Origin: Galaxea fascicularis
Lineage: Eukaryota; Cnidaria; Anthozoa; Scleractinia; Euphylliidae
DNA: 64,000 bases
Direction of reading: 5' to 3'
Assembly (NCBI GenBank): GCA_948470475.1
Contig: OX419341.1
Location: 4,216,853-4,280,852, forward strand
The notes under the pieces were generated by a model. That model made no database searches and was not told the origin of the DNA. It saw only the letters and a list, made by a program, of their open reading frames with translations. Shown one piece after another: positions 21,001 through 33,199 of this stretch. Made by a program: the position numbers and the translations under genes. How positions within the stretch are numbered: the first letter of the stretch is position 1; every line of letters starts with the position of its first letter.

Positions 21001-24000
21001 CATGCTGCACCCACAGCTTTATAATAACTTGTCAAAGCCACTGCTCTCCCCTCCCTCTTTAAGCCTTAAAATATTGTACACATTACATTACCTGATTAAC
21101 TACTGTAACTGAGCTGGATGACAACATTAATTTTAAGTTGCAATTGTTATCTCTTATTTCAAAGGGATTTTGTTATGGATGTTGATATTCAGCACACCAT
21201 ATCCAGCACTACTTATGTACAATATTTTAATATTTTGAGTTTGAACCATGCAGTGTGACAGACACCTCTCTTGCATCAGTGTTCCAGATAAGAGTGAGTT
21301 CTTGGGTCAAAAACCCAAGAAAGTTGCCTCCCTGACCTGACACACTGAGTTGTTGAGTAAAAAGTTTTGGTAAGGCCCCTGTCTACTGACCCCATAAAAA
21401 TCTTCCATGACCCCCTGACTCTGAAAGTTAACTGGAACACTGTTCCTTGAATTTGTATTCTACTGTGTCAATAAGCTCAGTGCAGGGGTTTCAATAATTT
21501 TTGAAATAGCTGTCTGAGCTAGCTTAAGTAAGCAGCAACCTGATTAATTTTTTTAATCATTTTAGGGAAATCTAGACAAAGTAGACAGCAGTTTTCACCA
21601 GTTGCTGGCTTCTAATGAAACCCCTGTCAGTGATAATACTCTAATTACTTTGACTAGATTCTATTGTGCTACTCCAATGGAAACCATTATGATGCTGTCT
21701 ACAACAGTCAGTTTCAAAAGGATGCTGCTCTTTGTCAGTGTGAGTGTCAAAATTAATCATTGATGTGGAGTATCTCACTATGATCACTTGTTTGTAAGTC
21801 TGTTAATGCTAACAAGTCATATGCCACACACATACATTTTGGGTGCTTAGTTTTATTCTTGTGTACATCCTGATCCTAGTCCTTTATTTAATGTGAGGTT
21901 TACGCTTAGCTAGTCAGCTAGTTTACAGGTAATGCATGACCCTAGTAAATTATAAAAATAGGCCCGCAATGCGTACATGTGTGGCTTACGAGACCACGTG
22001 ACAGGCATCAACTCTTGTGGACAAATAAGTTAAGAATTACAGTGGAGCTGGTGCATTCATGCCACCCTGCCAGAAGATTGGACTGACAAAAGCCATCTGT
22101 TTCAGGTGTAAAGATAGGAATTAGGGTTGAGGTGGTGCAGTCAAGCCATTAAAAGCTGGCTCTGTTAATTTAATTAATTAGTTAGACCTGCAGTTGTTAG
22201 GTATTATGGTATTAAATTTCTAAACAAGGCCCACAATAATTTTGTCATGATTATGTCACAACTCATTTACGCTATCACAGCAATGGTCTACGAGATCCTA
22301 TACCAGAGGGTGTTTTCTGAACTGGACAGGAAAGAAAACTTGAGGGGTTCCAAACATAACCAGTCCACTGACATGAACAGTATGATGGCACTTTATCAGA
22401 ATGGATTGGGAGAAGATGATTCGTTCAAAGAGGACAGCGAGGATAATAGCGGTTGGACTGAAGTTGTGAGAGGCCGGTCTAATAAAGGTAAAAGTTATTT
22501 GATGAGTGAGCTACAGTGCTGTAACTAGTGCTTTAGCGAGACTAAGAGAGACTACATGTACATGTACAATAATTATAATTATTAAGCTAAACTGACTTTT
22601 TTTAACCATCAAACCTGTTGAATGGTTCTCATGCTAAAAACTAAAAGGATAGACAGTATAGGCTGTCATTAATTACTGGTATATTTTTTAAGTAGACAGG
22701 GATGTGCCAGAAGTACCAGGGGAATCCACCCATTGTAGAATAGTTAATATGCTGTGACAAAATAGTTGGGGATCTAATTCAGAATCTCTAGAGAAAATCT
22801 CCTTAATTAGAGCCCTGCAGCAAGATCTGTCTGTGGGATCTACCACTCTGTGTTCAATCATTGAAACTAACACACAGCATATTTTACGTTACAAAAATTT
22901 TACAGCCAAATCTGCTCGGCAGAACAGAGGATATGAACAAGAAGAAATGAAAGATGAGGCTGCAAAACCCAGCTTAGATCAGAAGCATGGATGGCAAGCA
23001 AAGCGATCTCTTGATACTGAACTGTACCGCAATGTTGAGTTGGAAGTTTGGGAAGATTCTAAGAATGGTAAGCTACTGATAACCTTTTCAGTCTATTGCT
23101 GTTTAGGATGTGAGCAATTCAAACTAGATTTGACCCACCATTCATGTTTATAACTATCCAGGACAAGAACAGCAAGACCGTTCTTATGCGGCAAGTATTC
23201 AATATCAGCCTGGAGACAAGTGCTTTGTGAGTATACGTGTGTCTTTGTCACTGGGATCAGGGAGATATTCCTGACACTTTGTTGCCAAGTATCAGATTTT
23301 TATTGGTGTGTTAATAATTTTGCTTTTGTTACATAGGCATGGCTAGGACAGCCAGATGTTGCAGATAAAGTTTACGAGGCCATTGTTGTTTTTAATCTTC
23401 CCATCCAAGGAAATATTGAAGTAAGCACAATTTTGAAATTTTAATGACACAGTTTCTCCACAATTAATTTTGTTCAGTGAATCAGTGTTTTCAATAAGGG
23501 CCGGCGGCCGGCGAAACTCACCATCTACTTCACATGATTTCGCCGCCTACTTTGATTAACAACTTACCTCAAATGTTATGAATAGCATGGAACAAAATTG
23601 TATTTTCTCCACCTACTCCTAAACCTTTGCCACCTACTCTGATTCCTATTGAAAACCCTGGTGAATAGGCCTGTTAACTTAAATTTGACTCTACTACTCT
23701 GTACAAAGGCTTAATCATGCTTAAAATGTAACATATGACACGCTTCTCTTTTGGAGCTTTCACTGTACCTCTGAGTGGCTTATGATTTGTTTTCCAAGGT
23801 CAGTGACACAGAGCCACTCTGATTCAGGAATTTTGAGATTTTCTGCCAAATCATAACAGATGCTCCTCCTACATCATGCTCTTTAAGTAGTAAATAACTG
23901 TTTCTAGATACATTCTACAGCTGTGCGCTTTTCATCATGTGATTAGCTTATGTGGGAACACCAAGCCTGAGCATTACGTGTGGCTAGGCCATGTTGATGA

Positions 24001-27000
24001 GACCAGACATGGCCATAACAGCTGTCCACAGCCTCTAACAGTTAGGCTTATTGACTAGGCTAGTTAGGCCTATTATATTTTTGGTATATGTAGCTCAAGG
24101 GATATTGCCTGTAGGCATTAGGGATAGTATGGGAGTCAAGTGCATAACTAATTAGCAATATCTAGTTTTCACCTGTCAGGGGTCAAGACAAACATTAATT
24201 GAAGGGGTGTGTGGAACAAGTGACTTTTGATGTGATGTCACCTTCTTCTTGGCATTCATAAACAAAATAATATAAGGTACACCTGTAATTTGGGAGGAGA
24301 ATCTGACAATTTATCAGAAGTCACCATGGGCCTTTTTCCTAGCACCCTTTCATTATTCGCTCTTATGCTAGCAGTGAGCTGTTATTGATCATGGAGAATG
24401 GAGAGTTCCTATCAAAATCAAGTTTCAAATTCATTTTATTTTTGCATTGTCAAATTTTGTGCTATAATTGTTTTATTTTAATGTTTGTTCAGGTGAAAGT
24501 TCCAGAACTTCACAACAAGAGGTAGGTCTTGTTCCAATTTTATGAAATTAAATGTGATAATTATGATAATGATAATTATAGTTTTCTAGTACATGTAAAT
24601 TTATTTATTTGATTATTGTAGTCTAGAATAATTACTTATATTAGCAATAGATTTTTGTTTTATTTTTCACTGATTGTTTTTTACCTGCTTTCAGTTTTGT
24701 GATTCCCCTTGAAAACTTAAAACCTTCAGACAGCCAGCAAGGTACGTTCAGTGATGAATTTGTCTTGAGTTTCTTCTGAAACAAACTTGAGAAAGCGTGG
24801 GAAATAAGAATTTGAAATGGCAGGAATATCATGTTTACCTTACCGTGGTATTGTAAAAGTTCTTCCAATGGTCCATCTTTTCTCTTCTGTTCCTTTTCTA
24901 CCCAGTGTCTTTAACATAAAGCATCAGTGTTTTAGTGGATTTTATGAGAAAACTTGTGACAGGTTCTGATTGCAATCATGAAGGAAAGAAACTGAACTGA
25001 ACATTTGTAATTTTCTCTCAGATCTACATTACAGAGAATTGTCTGGGTACTATAAGAAATCTGAAAGTGCAGCAGGTGGTGATGGTGGGTGCTTATTTAA
25101 TGGACATGTTTGACTCAATTTTGTTTGGCATTTGGACTCTATGTGTACTTCCTTGTATATTAAGTACAGACTTGTACTCACACCTGGACTATGGTTGTAA
25201 AATAAGGTTCACGAGAGGATGGAAAACGTGGAGGGAGGAGAAGAAATTTACCCCCAAGACCTCCGAGGGGTGTCAAGGTGAGAGAGATGTAGGGTGGGCA
25301 CTTGTTTATCTTATTCATAATTAGGGCTCTAGATCTGGCAGAGAGATTTACGTAGTAGTGGTTGACACATCATACTTCCCCAGGGTTGTCAACTGATTGA
25401 CAACTGATTGTTCATTGGTTTGTTTGTCTATTCTTTTGCTTGTTAGGGAGATGAGCAAGGTGAGGATGGAGCTGCTAGAAAGGGATTTCAGGTATCTGCT
25501 GTTGTCATTGTGTTGATAGCCATCAGTTATCCATGCTATTGTATATTTTTACCGATTAATATATTATTATGCCAGCACCTTTTGTAACTACAGTGATAGG
25601 GACTTTGAATCCTAGCATGCTCTATTTTGTAAATGATGTGACTTGACATCACAAATAACTGATAAAAATCATCCTCCAAAACATTGAAAATGTGAAGGTC
25701 TCCAGTACCTCTACCAATCTTTTCTCGTGGATTTATTCACGAGTGAGCTTAAATAAACACATAGCTTGAGGAATTTGTGGATGGTAATAATTTAAGAACA
25801 TAACTTGCATGTATTTGTAGATCCTTGTTTTAAACAAGGTTATACTTATGATCTGCAGTGTGAAGTTCTCTCACATTCTCAAACTTTGCTGATTTATCAT
25901 CTCTTAATTGTGGTGATTTAGGATGAGCCTTTTGGAAGACCAAGAGGTGGACCAGGATCACGGGACAAGTTTGGACGGGGCAGAGGAAGGGGGCGTTACC
26001 CACGGGGGCGCGATGAGCGACAGTTGCACAGAGAGGATGAAGATGCAAAACTGATAGCGGTAATTGACATCTGTTCCTTTAAAACTGCCAGTCTAATTGG
26101 TTGTCTGTGACAACTGGCATTTGCATGCACTAACTGTTTTGGTTCACATTGTGTTGATACATGTAGTTTTAACAAAGGTCAAGAGTAATGGTGTAATGAT
26201 TAATCGCATTCTCGATTAATCGCGATTATGACTGTTCGGTTAGATTCTTTGATTCCATGTTTTAATTTTGGTTCGATTTTTTGCATACCTTTCCCATTGT
26301 GCTCTCAGTGAGTTATTACCAGGTATATTGTGAATCAGAATCCAGGACTCTTAGATGCTTGCAGTGTAGTCATTTGTGTGCCATTTTGTGTTGCTTGGTA
26401 AAAATGTTACCCTTCTATCCCCCCCTTGATAATTTCCAAATAAGACAAACCATGTGCAATGCGCTCATTGTCACATTCTCAAACATGGCGACGAATGACC
26501 AAGCAATTGTGAATCCACCTGCATCTTTTAGATCCGCTGTGCGGAAATATTATGGTTTTCCAGCTAAAGACTCTAAAATATTTTGCATAGTCAAATCAAA
26601 ATAATCGAATCACAAGGAAAATAAATCATTACACCCCTAGTTAAGAGATGTTTAGTTGGAAGTAAGGGATGGAACAAACAGAATACCCCAGTTCTTGATG
26701 TAAGCCCACAACCTTCCACAGGGAGCATATACTGTTGGCATCTATTTGCCACACATTTCTGAGTATATATCGGACAGCTTTTTCATGCAGTTCAGGTGAT
26801 TTTGTAATATTTAATTTTACAGCAGGAACAAGCCAAGCTAGCAGAATTACAAGAAAAAGATCCTGCAGCATTCCCAGCTTTGCCCGTAAGTTTTGACAAC
26901 AAACCCATACCTAAAAATAGCTGCTTTAACAATGAAAACACATTGAACTTACTTAATGTGTAACTGCTGTAGCAACAGATAGGTTTTGTACGTCCTTGGA

Positions 27001-30000
27001 GGTATCAGGCAAAGAACTTTGTGCGGCAAACCTATAAAAATATTCTTAACTTTTCTCATTTGCTTTCAAGATCAACATTTCTTCTTGCTAATTACATGTA
27101 TTGTGTTAACTGATTTTCTGATATTTGTAGACTCAGCTGGTTGAAGAGAAACCTTTGTCATCAACCGAAGCTGCTCCAGATCAAAGCCCTGCTGAATTTT
27201 GGAGTCGTCTGAAAAACACTCAAGGAAAACCGGTGACAACACCACCCAAGGAATTGAACCAAGCTGGTGCGTCAACGGATGACAAACTACCCTCTCCTTT
27301 AACCAATCATCAGTTGCACACTGCCAAATTAGAAGAGAAGGGACTGGAAACAAGGAAAGAAAAGCCGCTGACTAAAGAGCCTAAAGTACCAGTTCCTGAG
27401 ACTAGTGAAACTGGAAACAAGGAAGGAGAAGCTGTAAAGAAGATAGACATCCAGGCTCCAGAAACAAATAGTAGCCGTGTTGCTTTGGAAAGCTCCAAGA
27501 CAGAGAAGAGTGAGGCTGTCAAACCAGTAATGTCACCAGAAAAGGATTTGGTCAAAGACAAGATGGAAGTGTCAAAAGGAGCTTTGTTAAATGAATCGAA
27601 GCAACCAGTAACAGCTCCATCTACGGAGTTGAAAGTAACTGTACAAAAACCTACCACCGAGGATGTTAAATTAGTTGATGTGTCTGAAGCAAGAACTGCT
27701 TGGTCGAAAGAGATGCTAGAAAGGAAGGAACCAAAACCTCAAGAGAGCAGTGTCAAGGAACATGAAATGGAGACCAAGAAGACAGAGGAGCCACCTCCGG
27801 TGAAGCCAGGGGTGAGGGGTCTCATACGGATGACTAATCTCAACAACAAACCACAGCAGGCTTCCGAGACTAAGGATCAAGTGGAGTCACACAAGGATGA
27901 TGTGAAGCTGGTTAGAAAAGAGGACACCCCAAGCCTAAAATCAGCTCTTGCTGGAGAGGGGCCCACGTCTGTGCCTGAGAAAAAGACTGTGACATTTGCC
28001 GAACCTCTCAATGAAGGTGGAGAAATAAAAGTGCTTTTGAACACTGCAAAGGATTTAGCTGGTAAAGATGGGAAGAGAGAAATCCTTGCTCCTCCAACCC
28101 TAGGTATTCACTGGAGATTGAAGAACTCATGAATTTTACTATAAGGGGTGCTTGCTTTTGGCTCACAATCAGGGTTTTCATTAGAATCCGGCAACTAGCG
28201 AAAACACCCACCTACCTTCTCAGAATTTACCTCTCGCTGCCACCTTCTTTGTCTAGATTTTCGCTCAAACGATTTTAACAAAACTCATCAAGTTGTCACC
28301 TACTTTGCAGCTATTTCAAAAGTTTTTGAAACGCCTGCACAATGCAGTTACAGAGTGTCGTGTCGGCTGAAGCAGGTTTATATGCTAAATGTTTCTTCTT
28401 TACAGTTTCAGTAGTGATGAAGCCAGCCCCTGCTTCAGAGATCAGTGCCCAACAAGAGAATCCTTCCATTTCTATCTTAGCTGTGAGTAGTTGCTAATTG
28501 CTTTCAGACCTGAATCTTGTATGAAATGTTCTCTCAACTCGTACTATTCATAATGTGGTGGGAGGTGTGAGGAGAATATGGATTTTGATACCAGGCTTGA
28601 AGGGTCAATGCAGAGCCCACATTCAGCTACAAATCGGTTTAAAGCCTTTGGTGTCTTTTTGACCGTGATGTACCGTTCGCCAATCGGCAAAATAGCCGTA
28701 TCTTTACGCATTGACGCATAAATTCCTTCCAGCTTTTGTCGACAAAACACGCCGCTAAAGATCTACTCAGTGGTGGTCATTGAAGTACATTTCATGAAGT
28801 CATCGACAGTGTAGCATAACCGATGTCACGTTAAATCAGTGCACTGCGAGCTGAAGATACACTCCACTTCATTTGGGGGTACAATCAATACACAGGGTGA
28901 TTGCCTTGTTTCTTAACCTCTTGTGTCCATTGATATTATAACAAAGTGTTACCCGCACAAGTGTTCATACAGATTACTGACGCCCACAATCACTAGCTTT
29001 TTCATATATTTTACGTAAATATAGATTCCGTAGTCATTTGGCAATTTCTATTAGATGCACGAAAGCTTATTGATTGTTGTTGTGCTTCGTTTTCACAGCC
29101 CAGCAAGAACACCCCTGAGGATGAAACGACCACTACCCAAAGCTCCATTCCCAACAATCACGCAAGCGCCAAATCACAAACCCCCAGCTCCACCCCCACA
29201 GACACAAACCAGAGCAGTGAAGAAGCCCAGCCGGCACCCTCCTCCTCCCCCACAGTCTCCCAGCACCAGGCATCCTATTCGCTTCCAATTCTTACTTACT
29301 TGTTCTCACATGTGCCGAACATGACCAGTCAACCACGCATGCCCCAAGGAATATCGGTGGAAAGCGATGGCTCTGATTTGCCCGAAGGTAGGTCGATCGT
29401 TCCCTCCAGTCATAATACCCCGTAGGATGATCTTTGCTTACTTGTTTTGCTTCACTAGCATACATTAGCATGAAATGACCAAACAAGTTACAGATGAATG
29501 TACACCAAAAATTTAAGGGGGACTAACTTAACTACAAAATTGTTGCTATGAAAAGCTCCCAACCCTCATATCTTGGAAACCCTAACTTGCACAGGCAAGC
29601 TGTCTGGCTATGTTTTTGCAATCAAAAACGTTTTCAAGATTTTCAAAGTCACAGCCATACCTAAAACTCGAGTGGCGCACACTTCTGGATATCGAAAATG
29701 ATGCCAATGGTTAACCATCGCCAAGGTGCAAAACTCTACGTATCGATTTTTTGAAATTCTCGTTACTGTGAGATTTATGACGTCAAAAGCACGCAAATTC
29801 ATACCATTTGGTATTATCATTGCAGTTATGTACGTTAACAGCAAATGCTTACGTAGGCTTGTAAAGAAGGCTGGAATATCTCCGAATCGCGAACAAAATC
29901 GGAATTTTCTCCAAGTTTTGGGGGTTTTTCTTTCTGACGTGCGGTTTGGATCTGGGAATGTGCAATGATTTTTTTTTTTTTTCACATGTTCATCTTTGCA

Positions 30001-32028
30001 CTTTTCACTAATATAGCGGCAAAAACACCGAAAAAAGCAGTGTTTTACAAAATACAATCCGGAAAAATCCCATGGCAACAACTTTAAGTCTGTAGTTAAA
30101 GCACTTTGCAAAATTAGAATTCATCGAAGGTTTGCGCGTGGTACATGCAGATTTAATGGTTTTTAAGAAGTGTATGGCCGCTATCAATTCTTTTCACGTA
30201 GTCGTTATCACCTTTTTTTTAGTATTTTGCTTGTTTACTTTTGTTGTTGTCTGTAAACATCGTTAACGCGTTGCCTGTTTATGTTTCAGATCCGAACACT
30301 CTTCGATATTTCTTCAATCTTGGATTTTCGGTTTGTAACTCCCACCCACCCTTCTCCTCCATTTTTATTGTTAACCAAAAGCGTCAATTGGAATTTGAGA
30401 AGAAATAATGTTATTTGTGTCTGTATTTGTTCTGAACTTAACAACTTCCAAGGCGGCAATCATCCAATTTGCGAGAGAAGTTCAATAACTCAAACTCGTT
30501 TTGCTTACCTATATGCCTCCAGCGGCAAAAGTCCAATAGGCTTCTTGGGCACATTGTTTCCGTTGCTTCGTACGTATGTGGGGACAAACAGTCAAAATTA
30601 GATTTTAATTTATTTCAAGTTACGTCCAAAAATGTCCGTTTGCCCCCCCTCCCCCCCCCCAAAGGTCTGGTTCTACTGACCATCCACTTGGAAGCTATCA
30701 TTAGCAAAATCATTCACTATTAAGCAATAATTTTTTTAGCGGGAAATGGGTTGTGTTTTTGCTGAACCAATACAGGTACCGGTTTGCGTCTTCTCACTAA
30801 ATCAATCCAATAGCTATTTTCCAGTACGTTATTTAGCGGCTCCGTCATTTCAAGGCCAGAGGAAAATCACTCTAAACCTTGAATTTTATCTTTGTGTTTT
30901 CAGTACCACATGCAACTGTGTCAGCAGCAGTGGGCAAACCAGCAGATGATATTCTATCCGCCAATGTACCCAGTGCCTTCCCAAGACCACTTGCAGCCCC
31001 ACTCGGCCGTTTCAATGGGTCAGCAGTTATCCCCTGGAGTGCCACAGATGATGTACCCAACCCAACAATTGCAGGTAAGTTAGTGGTTGTTGTGGGGAAT
31101 TATTGGAATAGACAGCATTTGTGTTATTTGGGCCTTCCTTTGAATTTCGAATGAACGGAAGAGTATACCGTTCATTCGCCTTCTGAACAGAATACAGTGT
31201 ATTTGGAATACGCAGGATTTGCGTTTCTTACGGGAACGTTTCGTCGTGGAAAATGGTTTAGGGCTCGCCAAGGACGATACGAGGCAATTAACTTGCCAGA
31301 AAGGTCTGGAAGAAGCGAAGTGCGATCCTGTAATAGCAATTACTGGAAAGTCACAGGTGTTTTGGCATTAGGAATTTGGGGGGTAAACTGATATGATTGA
31401 CCATGGATCGTTGACTCACAAATGTGAATACTTTCAGACATATCACCCGGCGCAAGTTCCGCCAGTCATGCAAGAAAACACAAGTTTCTCAGATCGTAGT
31501 TCCATGGACAGGAACAGTTCTGGACAAACACAACAACAGCAGCAACACCAGACCCCGCCCTTCATGAACCAACATCCTCCTCATCATGCCCCGTGGCGGA
31601 ATGCCCGGTCAATGACAGGGTACCAGAGCAAGCAGATGCACCTTGGCGGGTACAACTCGCAGGTGCAAAACCAGCAGACACCTCGTGGCCCCATGCAGCA
31701 AGGGGCTGGCAACAATAAGCCTCATTTCAAACAAAAGAAATATCCAAAGCACCGCAACGACCAGTACCTTTACAATGCGCAGTCGCAGCACACACAGAAT
31801 CAAGGCCCAATGGGGCAAGGTGCGCATGCGTATTCTAATGCGCCACAGACCGCTGGATCGTCTTCTAATGCCTTCTACATGGCTAGCGGAGATCACAGTG
31901 CTAGCAAATCAAGCGGCGACTACTACCACGGACCCCAACAGTTTTCAAACTTTCACAGCAATGTTTCTTCGAACTTGTCTCAAGGACCGCATTCCACTGC
32001 GGCCAATTTGCGGGCCCAGTATCCATAA
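18023..32028 (+). CDS. OTUD4: OTUD4-like OTU-family deubiquitinase, complete 23-exon gene
   Basis: Exons: 18023-18190, 18809-18892, 19458-19508, 20141-20187, 20602-20674, 21658-21739, 22281-22487, 22906-23067, 23162-23226, 23337-23420, 24493-24521, 24695-24741, 25022-25084, 25207-25277, 25447-25491, 25922-26059, 26823-26885, 27131-28103, 28406-28482, 29099-29387, 30290-30330, 30904-31074, 31438-32028. All phases agree; total 1206 residues. The OTU domain (about 28-180) has the catalytic [11 protein letters not shown] (Asp45, Cys48) and [10 protein letters not shown] (His151). A Tudor-like region (about 270-366) starts [13 protein letters not shown]. An RGG-rich stretch (about 388-455) follows, then [11 protein letters not shown], a long charged region in exon 18, [13 protein letters not shown] (about 940) and a Gln/Asn/His-rich tail. 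Known: vertebrate OTUD4 cleaves ubiquitin chains, scaffolds USP7/USP9X and binds RNA. The exon 13 donor could instead be at 25075. Inferred: active enzyme. Confidence 0.93.
19653..19990. repeat. 136-bp tandem repeat, about 2.5 copies
   Basis: GCATGACTGGGGAGGGGTA recurs at 19653, 19789 and 19925, exactly 136 bases apart. Copies are nearly identical, so the expansion is recent. It lies in OTUD4 intron 3. It produces long open frames on the minus strand that are artefacts of the repeat. Confidence 0.9.
20223..20467. mobile_element. 245-bp MITE with TTAA-containing terminal inverted repeats
   Basis: The left end AATGTTAAACCCCAGG and right end CCTGGGGTTTAACATT are exact reverse complements. TTAA lies at the same place in both ends, which allows a TTAA target duplication with ACCCCAGG as terminal repeat (piggyBac or Kolobok style). 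Internal CCAGGGG blocks repeat several times. Intron 4 of OTUD4. Confidence 0.75.
21483..21626. mobile_element. MITE family CAGGGG, copy 1 (OTUD4 intron 5)
   Basis: 144-bp element: left end CAGGGGTTTCAATAA, right end CTAATGAAACCCCTG. Direct 6-bp duplication TCAGTG on both sides (21477-21482 and 21627-21632). It ends 31 bases before the exon 6 start. Confidence 0.85.
23483..23660. mobile_element. MITE family CAGGGG, copy 2 (OTUD4 intron 10)
   Basis: 178-bp element with left end CAGTGTTTTCAATAAGG and right end CCTATTGAAAACCCTG. Exact 6-bp target duplication GTGAAT on both sides. Confidence 0.85.
26186..26639 (+). mobile_element. hAT-like deletion derivative with BED-finger remnant
   Basis: 454-bp element in OTUD4 intron 16. 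Terminal repeats are TAATGGTGTAATGATTAATC on the left and the reverse of TAGGGGTGTAATGATTTATT on the right. Flanking 8-bp duplication GTCAAGAG / GTTAAGAG matches 7 of 8, diagnostic of hAT. A short open frame (ATG 26485 to TAA 26604) carries SAVRKYYGF, which resembles the start of a BED zinc finger (typically SxVWKYFGF) before the first Cys; the rest of the transposase is deleted. Confidence 0.75.
28170..28337. mobile_element. MITE family CAGGGG, copy 3 (OTUD4 intron 18)
   Basis: 168-bp element with left end CAGGGTTTTCATTAG and right end TTGAAACGCCTG. Exact 6-bp target duplication CACAAT on both sides. It lies between exon 18 and exon 19, ending 68 bases before the exon 19 start. Confidence 0.8.
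31148..31178. repeat. Short perfect hairpin
   Basis: CGAATGAACGG, a 9-base loop, then CCGTTCATTCG, inside the last OTUD4 intron. An 11-bp perfect stem; no run of T follows, so it is not a typical terminator. Confidence 0.6.
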
Positions 32029-32490
32029 AATACAGGAATGACCCCATTGTAGTCAATTCATTTGGACTACATTGGAGGAATGCTTGAAAGAAAAACCTCA
32101 TCAAGCAACTGGAATCAATCAATAATAATTACCGTCGGTTACATGTAAGCTTGGCAACGGCGCTAAAAAAAACACGATCAAATTCGGAGGCAAACGTGTT
32201 CCGCCTAGTCATTAAACAAACTCTTTGCTGGTCTCCCGATGTACGTTAAAACTCCAAACGTTCGATGACAAAACGTGACATGTTTGTCACCAAATTTGAG
32301 GATGGTTTACGTGACGAGGTCACGCTCACATGCGGGGACAAATGGACAGTGGGTAAACCGTTTAGCGTGACAGTAAGCGAAGGATGCTTTTGAAGCCATA
32401 CGGTCGTTTCACTGACCTAGTTACTTTGTGTTATTGTTTCTGTTGAAGTGTGATGTATGTGTAGTAGTGAAGTATTGTGCTAGAAACTAA

Positions 32491-32496
32491 ATTAAA
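32491..32496 (+). terminator. Possible OTUD4 polyadenylation signal
   Basis: ATTAAA variant hexamer about 460 bases after the TAA stop at 32026-32028. No canonical AATAAA was found closer to the stop. Confidence 0.35.
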
Positions 32497-32925
32497 AATT
32501 GACGTGACGTACTATTTTGTTCTCATACCTCCGCTTCTCTGCCACCCCTCTTCTTCTAATAGTTGCTGCTGGATTCTTGAAGAAAGCAAGAACGCAGCAT
32601 TTAGCGTACGCGCGATGGCGTTATTGTTGATGAATGTGTCCGATTGGTGGACTTGTAACCACGTGCCATTGCATAGGCGAGACGCTGCGTCAAAATGGCG
32701 GACAATTTGAGTGGTAGGTTAAAAGGAAGTCTAACTTTCTTTGCGAGAGAGGCTTTCAAGTCTGTTATTACACTTCAAAACAAACTGCTGGACTATATCA
32801 TTCAGGAGGTCAACAGACTACTCCATCGGGGCCAACAATGTGTGTGAGGCATTTTCGATACTTTCATCGGTTCCTGATAAAACCCATCACCGAACTGGGC
32901 GACACTGGGAAAATATTCCGAATTC

Positions 32926-33195
32926 TGTGGCCGAGTGGTTTAGGGCGCTGGATTTTAATGCGGTGACCCGGGTTCAAATCCCTCTTTGGCCACTAGCTGG
33001 TGTTGTTCTGGGTAAGTGCCTGGTTCAGCTCCTCGGTCATCCTTGTAAATAGCCAACTGGTCCGCGTCCCGCCAGTTGGGATTCTTACCATGTTATATTT
33101 ATTTGAATTATTTGTTTCTTGGGATTTAAGTGGAGTGTCTGCCAACTAGCTTGGATAGTTAAGTGTACTTCCACTATAAACACATTACTTATTTT
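32926..33195 (+). mobile_element. tRNA-derived SINE with intact A and B boxes
   Basis: The head has A box TGGCCGAGTGGTT (32928-32940) and B box GGTTCAAATCC (32971-32981), like a Leu/Ser-type tRNA. GTGGCC near the start can pair with GGCCAC at about 32987-32992. A non-tRNA body follows (GGTTCAGCTCCTCGGTCA, then GCCAGTTGGGATTCTTA) and an AT-rich tail after CCACTATAAACAC. The body shows it is a SINE rather than a functional tRNA gene. Different family from the SINE near 15503. Confidence 0.8.
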
Positions 33196-33199
33196 ATTA

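Noticed and set aside
22688..22760. Possible extra OTUD4 exon after exon 7
   Set aside because: All frames entering from the phase 1 end of exon 7 hit stops quickly; exon 7 joins exon 8 at 22906 with correct phase and expected OTUD4 sequence.
29055..29324. Pro-rich open frame on the plus strand
   Set aside because: It is a second frame across OTUD4 exon 20 (29099-29387), whose own frame fits splice phases on both sides.
32926..32995. tRNA-Leu/Ser-like sequence with A and B boxes
   Set aside because: No convincing anticodon arm and it runs into a non-tRNA body with AT-rich tail, so it is a SINE head.
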